Under the pieces are notes generated by a model. The model was not told the DNA's origin, made no database searches, and worked only from the letters and a program-made list of their open reading frames with translations. A stretch of 64,000 bases of DNA, from NCBI RefSeq assembly GCF_024609765.1, contig NZ_JANFDG010000003.1, positions 212,112 to 276,111 of the forward strand. Reading direction: 5' to 3'. This DNA is from Shinella pollutisoli (GTDB lineage Bacteria > Pseudomonadota > Alphaproteobacteria > Rhizobiales > Rhizobiaceae). This document shows, piece after piece, positions 53,444 to 63,700 of this stretch. The translations under genes were made by a program, and so were the position numbers. Positions within the stretch are counted from its first letter, which is position 1. Each line of letters opens with the position of its first letter.

Positions 53444-54008
53444 GTGTTCCCCTTTCGATGTCAAGGCCGTTGGTATTTGTTATATGGACAACGTTTGTAC
53501 CATTTAAGTAAACCGGGTCATGCCTGGCTTGTCAAGCCGATCTTTTGGTCGCTGTTTCCGGTCCGAGCAGCAGGCGTGGCCGTCGTAAGGCCCCGACTAC
53601 TGCGCTAAAACGCGCTGAATTACGCCGAAATTGCAATTTTGCGGTGAAATGGGTGTGATCGGGCGCGATTCTCGCTCCCTTCAGCGCGGTCCTGCTGGAT
53701 CAAGAATTGCACAAGCAGTGATTTCGCCAATAAGATCGTGTTTTATATAGATTTTCCTCCTATCTTCGGCCCGGTATCGCGGCGTTATCTACGACACGAC
53801 GCAAGGCACGTAGCGTGATCACGGCATCAAATGAAATTTCAACATGTGTTGTTTTAATAGGTACAAGAAGCCACTGAAGCGCGGCGCAGACGTGCATCGC
53901 GTCCATGGCTGAAAGGCCTCCGTGACGTCCCGCGCAGGCGCGCCGGGACGATCCTGCGCGTTCCCCCGCCGATGGCCGGGCAATGCGCGGCCGGCATGGC
54001 GGGAAAGC
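53444..54008. other. 565-base intergenic region before module D operon
   Basis: No convincing gene was found; short frames lack coding features. AT content rises at 53470-53520 and again at 53730-53870. The part near 53471-53502 has TGGTA and TACCA arms around TTGT and ACAA, and CAACATGTGTTG (53840-53851) is a small dyad. It should contain the operon promoter and the end of the hydroxyacid dehydrogenase transcript. Confidence 0.55.
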
Positions 54009-54917
54009 TCAACCCGAGGCGGCGGGGCAGGCCGGCACGCCCCAGTCGCTCCATATCTTGGCAATCGCGGCATAGTCCTCGCGGCCATATCCGGATGCGG
54101 CGGCGATGTCGTAGACGGTCTGCGACGCCTGGATCGCAAACAGCGGCACGCCGCAGTCCTGCGCCAGCGCGAGCGCGAGCACCGAATCCTTGCGCGCCGC
54201 ATCGAGGGGCATGCCGCCCGCATAATCCCCCTTGAGGATGCGTTGCGCGTAGCGGAAGGTCAGGGGACGGTGCAGGCCCATCTGCACGTCGGACAGAAGG
54301 CCGACGAGCTTCTGGATGTCGACGCCGGTGGCGGTGGCCATGGCACCCGCCTCGGCGACGACGACCATCACGGCATGGGCGACGGCGTTGTTGATCACCT
54401 TGGCGGCGGCACCGGTTCCGAGCGGCCCGAACGTGATCAGCCTGTCGGAAATGGCGTTAAGCACCGGCCTGACCGCCTCGATATGCTCTTCCTCGCCGCC
54501 GATCAGCAGCATCGCCGTGCCGGTCTCCATCTGGCTGACGCCGGCCATGACGGACGCATCGACCAGTGCGATGCCGTGGGGCAGCAGCAGCCTGCTCGCC
54601 GCCGCTATGTCCGCCGGATTGACCGTGCTGGTTTCCACCACGACGCTGCCCCTCGGCAGATGCGGAGCGATCTGCTTCAGCACGCCGGCGGAGGCTGCGG
54701 GACTGGGCAGCGAGAGCACGACGATCCGGGTCTCGGCCAGCTCCTCGGGGCTGCCGATGGCGACGGCCGAGAACTCCGCGACGGCCCGGTCCACCATGTC
54801 CCTGTTCAGGTCGGCTACCTGCAGCGGAAACGCGCCGGCAATCCGTCTGGCGATCGGAAAGCCCATGTTGCCCAACCCGTAAAGGGCGACTTTTTCGTTT
54901 GGTCTCATTGTGTTCAT
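54009..54917 (-). CDS. 3-hydroxyisobutyrate dehydrogenase family oxidoreductase
   Basis: Beta-hydroxyacid dehydrogenase of about 302 residues. The Rossmann motif GLGNMG (14-19) is followed by ARRIAGAFPLQVADLNRD, VVETSTVNPADI, the substrate loop DASVMAGVSQMETGTAM, and the catalytic lysine in GTGAAAKVINNAV. Relatives oxidise 3-hydroxyisobutyrate or reduce tartronate semialdehyde. Either ATG 54917 or ATG 54908 could be the start. It lies 14 bases after the aldehyde dehydrogenase, in the operon divergent from the GntR regulator. Confidence 0.9.
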   Translation of the reverse strand: MNTMRPNEKVALYGLGNMGFPIARRIAGAFPLQVADLNRDMVDRAVAEFSAVAIGSPEELAETRIVVLSLPSPAASAGVLKQIAPHLPRGSVVVETSTVNPADIAAASRLLLPHGIALVDASVMAGVSQMETGTAMLLIGGEEEHIEAVRPVLNAISDRLITFGPLGTGAAAKVINNAVAHAVMVVVAEAGAMATATGVDIQKLVGLLSDVQMGLHRPLTFRYAQRILKGDYAGGMPLDAARKDSVLALALAQDCGVPLFAIQASQTVYDIAAASGYGREDYAAIAKIWSDWGVPACPAASG

Positions 54918-54931
54918 CACCGGAAACGAGG

Positions 54932-56365
54932 TTACTTGGCAATCGGCAGCGGCTTCTCGTGCAGGCCGAAGAACATGCTCTTGACCTGGCAATAGAGCCG
55001 CAGGCCGTCGATGCCCTTCTCGCGGCCGAGACCGCTGTCCTTGAAGCCGCCGAAGGGGGTTGTGGTCACGGATTGCTTGTATGTGTTGACCCAGACGGAA
55101 CCGGCATCGAGCGCGCGGCCGATGCGCCATGCCTTCTTGAAGTTCTCCGTCCAGATGCCGCAGGCGAGGCCGAAGGGCGTGCCGTTGGCTTTTTCGATCA
55201 GGTCCGCCTCGTCCCGGAACGGGATGGCGACGAGGACCGGACCGAAGGCCTCCTGCTGGCAGGTCCGGGAATCGGCGGGCAATCCGTCGATGACCGTCGG
55301 CAGATAATATGCGCCCTTCGCGTATTGCTCGCCTTCGGGAGCCCTGCCGCCGCACAGGACGCGACCGCCTTCGGCGCGCGCGCGTTCGACAAAGGCGTGG
55401 ACCCGGTCGCGGTGATGAAACGACGCCAGCGGACCGACCTCGACGCCCGGCGCGTCGGGCGCGGCGACGACTATGCGTCTGGCGCGCTCGACCACCTGCG
55501 CAAGCACCTCGTCATAGATGTTTTCCTCGATGAACAGCCGCGACCCGGCGACGCAGGACTGGCCCGACGAGCCGAAGATGCCCGCGGCGACGGCCGCGAC
55601 CGCGTGTTTTCGGTCGGCGTCGGCGAAGACGATATGGGGCGACTTTCCGCCCAGCTCCAGCGCTGCCGGTATCAGGCGGCTGCCGGCCATGCTGCCGATC
55701 GCCCGCCCCGTCGAGGTCCCCCCGGTGAACGAGATCATGCGCACGCCGGGATGGGAGACCAGCGCCGCGCCGATCGCGCCGCGCCCCTGGACGACCTGCA
55801 GCATGTCCCGCGGCAAGCCGGCCGCCAGCGCGATGCGCAGGAGCTCCGGCGCCAGAAGCGGCGAATCCTCCGATGGCTTGAGGATGACGGCATTCCCGGC
55901 CGCCAGCGCGGGCGCCACCTTCGTGGTGTCGTTCATGATCGGCGAATTCCACGGCGTGATCGCCGCGACGACGCCGTGAGGTTCCAGGACCGTCAGCGAA
56001 ACGTAATCTCCGCGGCGCGGGGTGACGTCCGTTTCCAGCGTCTCGCAGACCGAGGCGTAGTAATGGAAGGCGCCGACAGCATAGTCCACCATGCTGCGGC
56101 ACTCCGAAAGCGGCTTGCCGTTGTCCCTCATCTGCAGCGTGGCGAGCGCCTCCTTCTCAGCCTCGAGGCCGTCGGCAATGGCGCGCAGCACCGCGGAACG
56201 GCTGTGCGGAAGCAAATCCTTCCAGCCGGATGTGCGATAGGCATGCCGGGCGCGCGCCACCACGGCGTCGAGCTCGTCGATCGTGGTGATCGGCACGCGG
56301 CCGGCTTCCTCGCCATTGGAAGGGTCTATGCTCACCAGCATGTCGGGGGTGGTATGCGTGTTCAT
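54932..56365 (-). CDS. Aldehyde dehydrogenase (betaine-aldehyde type)
   Basis: NAD-dependent dehydrogenase of 477 residues. Motifs are ITPWNSPIMNDTTKVAPALA, the base glutamate in ALELGGKSPHIVFADAD (about residue 237), and the catalytic cysteine in FGSSGQSCVAGSRLFIEE (about residue 271). The C-terminus has WVNTYKQSVTTTPFGGFKDS and SGLGREKGIDGL. It is grouped with a hydroxyacid dehydrogenase and an FCD-type regulator, so an oxidative pathway through a semialdehyde is likely. The substrate is unknown. Confidence 0.9.
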   Translation of the reverse strand: MNTHTTPDMLVSIDPSNGEEAGRVPITTIDELDAVVARARHAYRTSGWKDLLPHSRSAVLRAIADGLEAEKEALATLQMRDNGKPLSECRSMVDYAVGAFHYYASVCETLETDVTPRRGDYVSLTVLEPHGVVAAITPWNSPIMNDTTKVAPALAAGNAVILKPSEDSPLLAPELLRIALAAGLPRDMLQVVQGRGAIGAALVSHPGVRMISFTGGTSTGRAIGSMAGSRLIPAALELGGKSPHIVFADADRKHAVAAVAAGIFGSSGQSCVAGSRLFIEENIYDEVLAQVVERARRIVVAAPDAPGVEVGPLASFHHRDRVHAFVERARAEGGRVLCGGRAPEGEQYAKGAYYLPTVIDGLPADSRTCQQEAFGPVLVAIPFRDEADLIEKANGTPFGLACGIWTENFKKAWRIGRALDAGSVWVNTYKQSVTTTPFGGFKDSGLGREKGIDGLRLYCQVKSMFFGLHEKPLPIAK

Positions 56366-56603
56366 GCGGCCAGGCCCATGTCCTTGGAAATCGTCTCGCG
56401 ACGGTGTACGGCTGTGCCGGGTCTGGCCGACCGCGGCGAGGTCCATACGGTTGATCCGGACCCTTGCGCCGGTGCCCAAGGGCCGCGAAGCCGGCTCCAT
56501 TTGCCGGCTCAGGCTGGGCGGACTATATGAGCGCCGTGAACCCCCGCAAGTTCTTTCGGGGCGCCGATCGCGTCGCCCTTCAGGATGACATGCATGCCGC
56601 GAA

Positions 56604-56617
56604 GATTATCGATAATC
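56604..56617. promoter_or_regulatory. Perfect palindrome upstream of the FCD-type regulator
   Basis: GATTATCGATAATC is a 14-base perfect palindrome ending 13 bases before the regulator ATG at 56631. Its size and place fit an autoregulatory GntR operator that would also serve the divergent aldehyde dehydrogenase operon. Binding is inferred. Confidence 0.55.
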
Positions 56618-56630
56618 GTACGGTGACCCC

Positions 56631-57293
56631 ATGAGCGTTCACGGAACCACCACGGCAGAAGCCGTCTCGCTGGTCGTCGGCGAGCTCGAGCGGGACATCA
56701 TTTTCGGAAGCTTCCTGCCGCGGCAGCGCCTCTACGAAGACGAGTTCATCCTGCGCTTCGATACCAAGCGCCACATCGTGCGTGCCGCCCTGCAGGAGCT
56801 CGAACGGCGCGGAATCGTCGAGAGACATCCCAACAGGGGTGCCGTCGTGCGCCACTTCTCCCGCGAGGAAGTCGCTGCGCTCTACGAATTGCGCGCGATC
56901 CTTCACGACGCCGCGGCCCGGCGCATGAGGCTGCCTGCCGATCCGTCATGGCTCGACGCCTTGCGCACCGCGCAGGAGCAGCACGCGAAGGCGGTCGCGG
57001 GCGGCGACCTGGGCGAGATTTTCGCCGCCAACAGCCAATTTCACCGCAGGCTTTTCGAGGGCACGGGCAATTCCTACCTCGTTGAGGCCATCGATCTGTC
57101 AAACGCGAAAACCCACGGCATCCGTTCCCACGGCCTCGGCGTTCCCGGCCTGCCGGAGAAGGCTCGCGACGAGCACCTGGCCATGATCGAGGCTATCGAG
57201 GCCGGCGACCTGGAGAAACTGGCGTTCCTTTGCGTGGCGCACATGAACCCCGCGAGGGCGTTCTACGAAGCAAAGTATTGCCGGCCCGGTTAG
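56631..57293 (+). CDS. GntR-family regulator with FCD domain
   Basis: Regulator of 220 residues. The N-terminal winged helix has VGELERDIIFGSFLPRQRLY and KRHIVRAALQELERRGIVER, then HPNRGAVVRHFSREEVAALY. The C-terminal FCD domain (about 85-215) supplies the metal and ligand histidines in NSQFHRRLFEGTGN, RDEHLAMIEAIEAGD and CVAHMN. The family often senses organic acids. It is divergent from the aldehyde dehydrogenase and hydroxyacid dehydrogenase genes. The stop is shared with a lower-GC region. Confidence 0.91.
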   Translation: MSVHGTTTAEAVSLVVGELERDIIFGSFLPRQRLYEDEFILRFDTKRHIVRAALQELERRGIVERHPNRGAVVRHFSREEVAALYELRAILHDAAARRMRLPADPSWLDALRTAQEQHAKAVAGGDLGEIFAANSQFHRRLFEGTGNSYLVEAIDLSNAKTHGIRSHGLGVPGLPEKARDEHLAMIEAIEAGDLEKLAFLCVAHMNPARAFYEAKYCRPG

Positions 57294-57637
57294 GTGCAGC
57301 AGTCGCAGGCGTGGCTTGCCGGAGGGGAGTTGAACGGGATCAACGTGAGGTCCAACCCCTCGTCAGGGCGGTAGAATTTCCTGTCCTCGGCATTTTTGAG
57401 AGGTTCGATTTTTACTGCATGGAAGGAGGATTCCAGCAGAGATAGACTCCATTCATCGGTGGGTAACATCACTCCCGGCAAGTTTGAAACCCGAAACTCT
57501 CCCGGATCGGACGGGAAGTCGATCCCAGGTCGCTTTCCAATAGTAATCGCCGCCAATATCGCCAACATATACAAACGCGCCTGTTCCAGCCATGTCCGGC
57601 GGACCGAGGCTTCGAGGCCCGGAAATTTGGCATGCAA
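57290..57637 (-). CDS. Possible orphan protein in lower-GC stretch
   Basis: A 115-residue frame with TTG start and a GAGG site just upstream. Codon use is less GC-biased than neighbouring genes (codons such as TTA, ATA, AAA, GTA are used), yet composition looks like a folded protein, with an ARLYMLAILAAITIG helix and a C-terminal cysteine cluster CDCC. I recognise no family. It overlaps the GntR stop by four bases and the proposed kinase start by six, so either it or that kinase start may be wrong. The region 57294-57631 holds no other gene. Confidence 0.4.
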   Translation of the reverse strand: MHAKFPGLEASVRRTWLEQARLYMLAILAAITIGKRPGIDFPSDPGEFRVSNLPGVMLPTDEWSLSLLESSFHAVKIEPLKNAEDRKFYRPDEGLDLTLIPFNSPPASHACDCCT

Positions 57638-59869
57638 TGCCTCACGTCCCGCCTTGCGTGGAAGCCTTGTGCGCTATACTTCGATTCCATCGCAGCATTG
57701 CCACGGTTCCGGACCTTGCATTTTCGCGCCCCGCTGTTTCGTCTTCTGGTCTTCCTGTTGCTGATCGCGGGCACGTGCCTTTTCGTGCTCTACGGCGCGC
57801 TGAGCCGGCCTGCGAGCGACATCGTCCTGCGCGGCGTCGATGCCGAGGGCCGCATCCTCGCCGAGATCGACGGCCGGGCGGGCGAGCTTCGCGGCCTGCT
57901 CGGGGCCGGCGCGGCGCCCGGGACGGCGATCCGGCTGGAGCCGGCGGATTTCATCGAGGAACCGGACATGCTTCCGGGCTACGCGGCCTTCGACCGCTTC
58001 CTCGAACGGCAGGGCGCGATCACCGCGCTCATGACCGGTCCCCGCCTCGCCGCCCTTCTTGCGGATGACGGGGGCGAGCACGTCGTGCCCGTCGCCGTCC
58101 AGCCGTCGCGCGCCCTCGACTCGCTGCCCGCCGCCTTCTGGGTGCAGCTCGCCGCAGGCTTCCTCACGGCCACCATCGCCGCCTTCTTCGTGGCGCTGAG
58201 GCCAGCCCATCCGCCGGTCGTCGCCTTCGCCACCGCGGGGTTCGGCGTCGCGGGCGCGGCCTTCTCGGCGGCGATCTACAGCACGCGCCATCTCGGCCTC
58301 GACCCGGCGCTGTTCACGGCGCTCTCCATCGTCAACCAGTTCTCCACCTTCCTCTTCGGCGTCGCGACCATCTATCTCTTCGCGATCTATCCGACGGCGG
58401 TCGTGCGGCCGGCGCGGCTGTGGCCCGTGCCGGCGGCGAGCCTCGCCTGTCTCGTGCTCTACCGGCTGCAATGGGCCCCGCACGGGCTCGTCGCCGCGCA
58501 GACCGTCATCGTCCTCATGCTGGTGGCGATCGTCGCGCTGGTGGCGGCGCAGTACCGGGCGACGCGGCGCGATCCGGCGGGACGCGCGGTGCTGCTCTGG
58601 CTCGGCCTGTCGGTGATCATCGGCGCGGGCGTCTTCGTCGTCTTCGTCGCGCTGCCGGTCGCGCTCGGCTCCGAGGGGCTGATCACCCAGGCGCTGGGCT
58701 TCATCCCGCTCGCCGCGATCTATATCGGCACGGCGCTCGCCATCGCCCGCTTCCGCCTGTTCGATCTCGGCCGCTGGGCCTATCGCGTGCTGCTCTACAC
58801 CGCCATGCTCGCGCTGCTCTTCGCCTGCGACGCGGCGCTGGTGATGCTGTTCAGGCTCACCCCGACCGCATCGCTCGCCATCGCCGTGGCGATGGCCGGC
58901 ATCGCCTACCTGCCGCTGCGCGACTTTCTGTTCGAGAAGCTCTTCCGCAGCGGCACGCCCGACATCGCCGACCTCTACCGCCGCACCGTCTCGGTCGGCC
59001 TGCAGCCGACGGCGGCGGCCCGCGCCGATGCCTGGATCGGAACGCTGAAGGCGACCTTCCGGCCGATGCATGTCGAGCGGCGGGAGACGGGGGCCGAGCG
59101 GCCGGAGCTGCTTTCCGACGGCGAGGGCCTCGCGATCCCCGCCTTCGCGGGCCTGCCGGCCGCGGAGCTGCGCTTCGCCGAGGAGGGCCGGCGGCTGTTC
59201 AACCCGCGTGACGCGGCGCTGGCCGGCGAGCTCGCCCGGCTGGTGGAGACGACCATCGCCGACCGCGCCTCCTACGACCGCGGCGTGGCCGAGGAGCGCA
59301 GCCGCATCGCCCGCGACCTGCACGACGAGGTGGGCGCGACGCTGCTGTCCGGCCTGCACGCCGCCGATCCCGACCGCCGGCACGAATGCATCGTCGACGC
59401 GCTCTCCGACATCCGCCAGATCGCCAGCGGGCTCGCCGGCCGCGACGTGACGCTTTCGAGCCTCATCGCCCAGATGCGCCATGAAAGCCGGATACGGGCG
59501 GAGCTGCATGGCTTCTCGCTCTCCTGGCCGCTCGACCCGGCCGCCGACGACAGCGAGATCGTGCTGCCCTATACGCTCCACCGCAATTTCCACGCCATCC
59601 ACCGCGAGGCGCTCTCCAACGCGCTGGCGCACGGCGTGCCGGGCGAGATCGCGGTGCGTTCCGCGCTTGCAGGCGGCCGGCTGACGCACAGCGTCTCCAA
59701 TGCCCGCGCGCCGGCCGGAAAGCCCGCCGCAGAGCCGGGCCTGCGCCACCACGGCTCGGCCAACATGCAGGCCCGCGCCCGCGCGCTCGGCGGAAAACTT
59801 GCCGTCGACGACGGCGGCGGCATCCATTCCGTCCGCCTCGAATTCCCCGTCACGGAGCCTCCGCCATGA
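57632..59869 (+). CDS. Membrane sensor histidine kinase (HisKA_3, NarL-partner type)
   Basis: A 745-residue kinase. After a first membrane segment (LFRLLVFLLLIAGTCLFVLY) comes an extracytoplasmic part of about 110 residues, then about seven hydrophobic spans (residues 165-430). The phospho-acceptor box is SRIARDLHDEVGATLLSGL (about 555-575), and the ATP-binding domain has the N-box HREALSNALAHG and HHGSANMQARARALGG. The usual DxGxG box between these is missing, replaced by SVSNARAPAG. ATG 57632 is used, but a TTG at 57698 is also possible. Stop and regulator start overlap. Confidence 0.86.
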   Translation: MQCLTSRLAWKPCALYFDSIAALPRFRTLHFRAPLFRLLVFLLLIAGTCLFVLYGALSRPASDIVLRGVDAEGRILAEIDGRAGELRGLLGAGAAPGTAIRLEPADFIEEPDMLPGYAAFDRFLERQGAITALMTGPRLAALLADDGGEHVVPVAVQPSRALDSLPAAFWVQLAAGFLTATIAAFFVALRPAHPPVVAFATAGFGVAGAAFSAAIYSTRHLGLDPALFTALSIVNQFSTFLFGVATIYLFAIYPTAVVRPARLWPVPAASLACLVLYRLQWAPHGLVAAQTVIVLMLVAIVALVAAQYRATRRDPAGRAVLLWLGLSVIIGAGVFVVFVALPVALGSEGLITQALGFIPLAAIYIGTALAIARFRLFDLGRWAYRVLLYTAMLALLFACDAALVMLFRLTPTASLAIAVAMAGIAYLPLRDFLFEKLFRSGTPDIADLYRRTVSVGLQPTAAARADAWIGTLKATFRPMHVERRETGAERPELLSDGEGLAIPAFAGLPAAELRFAEEGRRLFNPRDAALAGELARLVETTIADRASYDRGVAEERSRIARDLHDEVGATLLSGLHAADPDRRHECIVDALSDIRQIASGLAGRDVTLSSLIAQMRHESRIRAELHGFSLSWPLDPAADDSEIVLPYTLHRNFHAIHREALSNALAHGVPGEIAVRSALAGGRLTHSVSNARAPAGKPAAEPGLRHHGSANMQARARALGGKLAVDDGGGIHSVRLEFPVTEPPP

Positions 59870-60567
59870 ACGAGACGCACAGCCTCGCCGGCCGTTCGGT
59901 GCTGGTGGTGGAGGACAATCGCGAGGTGCGAACGGGCATCTGCCGCGCCCTGCAGGCCGCCTTCGCCGGCCTTTCGGCCTCCGGCGTCGCGACGGCCGGC
60001 GAGGCGCGCCGGCTGCTGTTCGGCCCGGAGCGCCGCGCCTTCGATCTGGCGCTGGTCGATATCGGCCTGCCGGACGGCGACGGCGTCGAGATCATCCGCG
60101 CCATCGCCGACGCCCTGCCGGAGACCATGCCCGTCGTCATCACCATCTTCGACAACGACCGCACGCTGTTCGATGCGCTGGCCGCCGGCGCGAAGGGCTA
60201 CATCCTCAAGAGCGCGACCATGGCGAGCCTCATCGAGCAGCTGCGCCGCATCGACGCCGGCGAGCCGCCGCTCTCGCCGCAGATCGCCCACCGGATGATC
60301 GCGCATTTCCGCGCCATGCCCCGCCTGTCCGCGAAGGCGGAGGACGGGGAGCCCGCCGAGGCGCTGACCCGGCGCGAGCAGGAGGTGCTGTCGCTGCTCG
60401 GCAAGGGGCTGACGGCGGTCGACATCGCAGCGGCCCTCGGCATGGCGCGCAACACCTGCGCCACCCACATCAAGGCGATCTACCGCAAGCTGCGCATCTC
60501 CAGCCGCGCCGAGGCCGCGCTGGAGGCCGACCGGCGCGGGCTGCTCCGCGACCGGGGCGACGGCTGA
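59866..60567 (+). CDS. NarL/LuxR-family response regulator
   Basis: Regulator of 233 residues whose ATG overlaps the kinase stop by four bases. The receiver has VVEDNREVR, Asp65 in LALVDIGLPDGDG, Thr in VITIFDN and Lys in YILKSA. After a linker, the LuxR-type helix-turn-helix is TRREQEVLSLLGKGLTAVDI and AAALGMARNTCATHIKAIYR. Together with the kinase it forms a complete two-component pair. The RTX gene starts 138 bases downstream and could be a target. Confidence 0.92.
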   Translation: MNETHSLAGRSVLVVEDNREVRTGICRALQAAFAGLSASGVATAGEARRLLFGPERRAFDLALVDIGLPDGDGVEIIRAIADALPETMPVVITIFDNDRTLFDALAAGAKGYILKSATMASLIEQLRRIDAGEPPLSPQIAHRMIAHFRAMPRLSAKAEDGEPAEALTRREQEVLSLLGKGLTAVDIAAALGMARNTCATHIKAIYRKLRISSRAEAALEADRRGLLRDRGDG

Positions 60568-60705
60568 AGCGCCCGCTCCTCACCCGTTCGGGGGATACCG
60601 GGCCGGGAGGAATTCATCGATAAGGTTTCCGGACGCGCGGGGGCCTGAGTCGATCCTCCCGATCCGTCTCCTCGTCATACCCCGACACGCCATCCGGAGC
60701 TGATC

Positions 60706-63700
60706 ATGGCCACGATACAAGGCACGAAGAATAGCGACAAACTCTTCGGCACGAACGAAATCTTCGACATGATCCGCGGCTATGCGGGCAACGACCGCAT
60801 CTATGGACGCCTCGGTTACGATTACGTGGACGGCGGCGACGGCAAGGACATCATCGACGGTTCGTTCCAGGCCGACCAGCTCGACGGCGGCAACGGCAAC
60901 GACGCGCTCTACGGCCGCTCCGGCGACGACACGCTGACGGGCGGCGCGGGCAAGGACAGGCTCTACGGAGGCTCCGGCCGCGACCGGCTCGTCGTCGGCA
61001 CTGCCGCGCAGGCCGTCGGCGACATCGTCAACGGCGGCTCGGGCATCGATACGCTGGTGGTCGACTATTCGGCCTACAAGGCCGGCCTCAGGATCAAGAT
61101 CGGCGACTGGATCAAGACCGCGTCCTTCACGGGCGGCTTCAAGGTCGTCAACGTCGAGGCCTTCACCATCACCGGCACCGCCAGGGCCGACACCATCACC
61201 GGCGGCCACTACAACGACACCTTCTCCGGCGGCGCCGGCAACGACACGCTCTCCGGCGGCCGCGGCCAGGACTGGCTGGACGGCGGCGCGGGCAACGATA
61301 CGCTCAGGGGCGGGACGGGCACCGACTACCTGATGGGCGGCACGGGCAACGATACGCTCCACGGCGACGCAGGCCGGGACACGCTGAGCGGCGGTGCCGG
61401 CAACGACAGGCTCTACGGCGGCGCGGACGACGACGCGCTCTCTGGCAACGAGGGCGACGACACCCTTTCCGGCGATGCCGGCAACGACACGCTGAACGGC
61501 GGCGCCGGCAGCGACAGGCTCTACGGCGGCGCCGGCCACGACACGCTCGAGGGCGGCGACGGCAACGACGTGCTGGAAGGCGGCAGCGGCAACGACACCT
61601 ATATCCACCGCGTCGGCACGCTCGCCGGCAAGGACAGGATCGTCGATTCGAGCGGCAGCGACCGGCTCGTCGTCGAGGGCCTGACCGGCAACTTCACCGC
61701 CGCGGCGGCGAGCGCCACCGGCACGCTCTCCGACGGCACCACTTACAAGGGCATCGAGCATTTCACCATCAAGGCCTCCGGCGGCGGCGACAACGTCATC
61801 GTCACCGGCGCGGGCGACGACATCGTCTCTAGCTATGACGGCAACGACACGCTGAAGGGCGGCGCGGGCAACGACGAGCTCGACGCCGGGCGCGGCGTCG
61901 ACCATGCGGAGGGCGGCGCGGGCAACGACCACGTGCTGCTCGGTGCGGGCGGCGCGGACACCGCCGACGGCGGCGCGGGGACGGACAGGCTGACCGTGAT
62001 CCGCGACGGCACCGACGCGCTGGCCTTCCGCGTGACCGGCAACAACGCGACGCTGTCGGACGGCAGCGCGTTCACCGGTTTCGAAACCTTCTCCGTCAGC
62101 TTCGGCGGCGGCGACGACGTGGTGGAAGCGGTGGGTTCGGCGCAATCCGTCGCCTTCTACGGCAACGGCGGCAACGACAGGCTCCTCGGCACCGGCGGCA
62201 ACGACCGGCTTTCGGGCGGCGACGGCAACGACACGCTCACCGGCCATGGCGGCGACGACGACATCGACGGCGGCTACGGCGACGACGTGATCGACGCCGG
62301 CGCGGGCAACGACCGCGTCGTCGACAACGGCGGCCGCAACACGATCTTGACGGGCGTCGGCAACGACGAGGTCCATCTCCAGAGCTACAGCTACGGCGCA
62401 ATCGTGATGGACAACACCGTCGACCTCGGCAGCGGCAACGACATGCTGGGCGCCTTCCTGCGCGCCGGCGAGACGCTGAACGCCCAGGGCGGCGCTGGCA
62501 CGGACACGGCGCGCATCAACCTCGGCAGCTTCACGAAGAACCTCACCTTCGTCCTCTCGTCCAGCGCCTCCGTGACGAATGCGTCGGTGACGCTGAAGGG
62601 CTTCGAGATCATCGACATCACCGGCGGCACGGGCGGCGATACCTTCACCGGCGGCAGGCACGACGACACGCTGCGCGGCGGCGAGGGCGCGGATACGCTG
62701 AAGGGCGGCGACGGCCACGACTTCATCTCCGGCGATGGCGGCAACGACAGGCTCTACGGCGGCAACGGCAACGACACGATCTACGGCGACAGCTACTTCT
62801 TCAACAAGAGCCGCGACGTGATCGACGCCGGCGCGGGCAACGACACCGTCTATGCCGGCCTCGGCGACAACGCCAACGGCGGCAGCGGCAAGGATGCCCT
62901 CTGGGTGATGCTGGCGGAGCAGAAGAAGAGCTACACGCTGACCTTCTCCAAGACGATCAAGCTCGACTCGAAGACCGTCTACAAGAATTTCGAGTCGCTC
63001 GGCTACATGGGCAGCCAGGGCAAGGACATCGTCACCGGCTCGGGCAGCGACGACTACATCGATGGCGGGCTCGGCAACGACACGCTGAAGGGCGGCAGGG
63101 GCAACGACCGGCTGACCGACGGCGCGGGCAGCGACAAGCTCTACGGCGGGCACGGCGACGACTATTTCTACAGGAACGCCGCCGGCGGCAAGGACCTCTT
63201 CGACGGCGGCACCGGCACCGACACGCTGTTCTTCTCCACCGGCGCCCTCTCGGCCATCGTCGACCTGGAGAAGCAGTCGAACAACGGCGGCAGCGCCAAG
63301 GGACTGGAGATCCGCAACATCGAGACCATCATCGGCTCCTATCTCGACGACGACATCCGCGGCAATTCGGCGGCCAACCGGCTGGACGGCGGCTACGGCG
63401 ACGACGTGCTGCAGGGCCGCGGCGGCAACGACGTCCTGATCGGCGGCGGCGGCGACGACTGGCTGACGGGCGGGGCGGGCAGGGACAGGTTCGTCTTCGA
63501 TTCCGCCAGCCGCGGCGGCGACGGCGACGTCATCACCGATTTCACCCGCGGTACGGACAAGCTCGCCATCAGCGGCTACAGCTTCGGCATGAACAAGACG
63601 GTCAACCTCGTCACCGGCGCGGACCCGGCGGCCAGGAGCACCAAGCCGGTCTTCCTGTTCGAGACCGACAACGGCCGTCTCTGGTATGATGCCGACGGCA

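Noticed and set aside
53819..54223. 134-codon minus frame reading past the hydroxyacid dehydrogenase end
   Set aside because: Overlaps the coding end of a certain gene in another frame and has Arg and Pro-biased composition.
57674..59827. 717-codon frame antisense to the histidine kinase
   Set aside because: Arg, Glu and Gly-biased shadow of a clear kinase; no ribosome-binding site or family motif.
60568..60705. Gap before the RTX gene as a possible small RNA or operator
   Set aside because: No clear dyad, terminator or promoter pattern beyond a normal ribosome-binding site.
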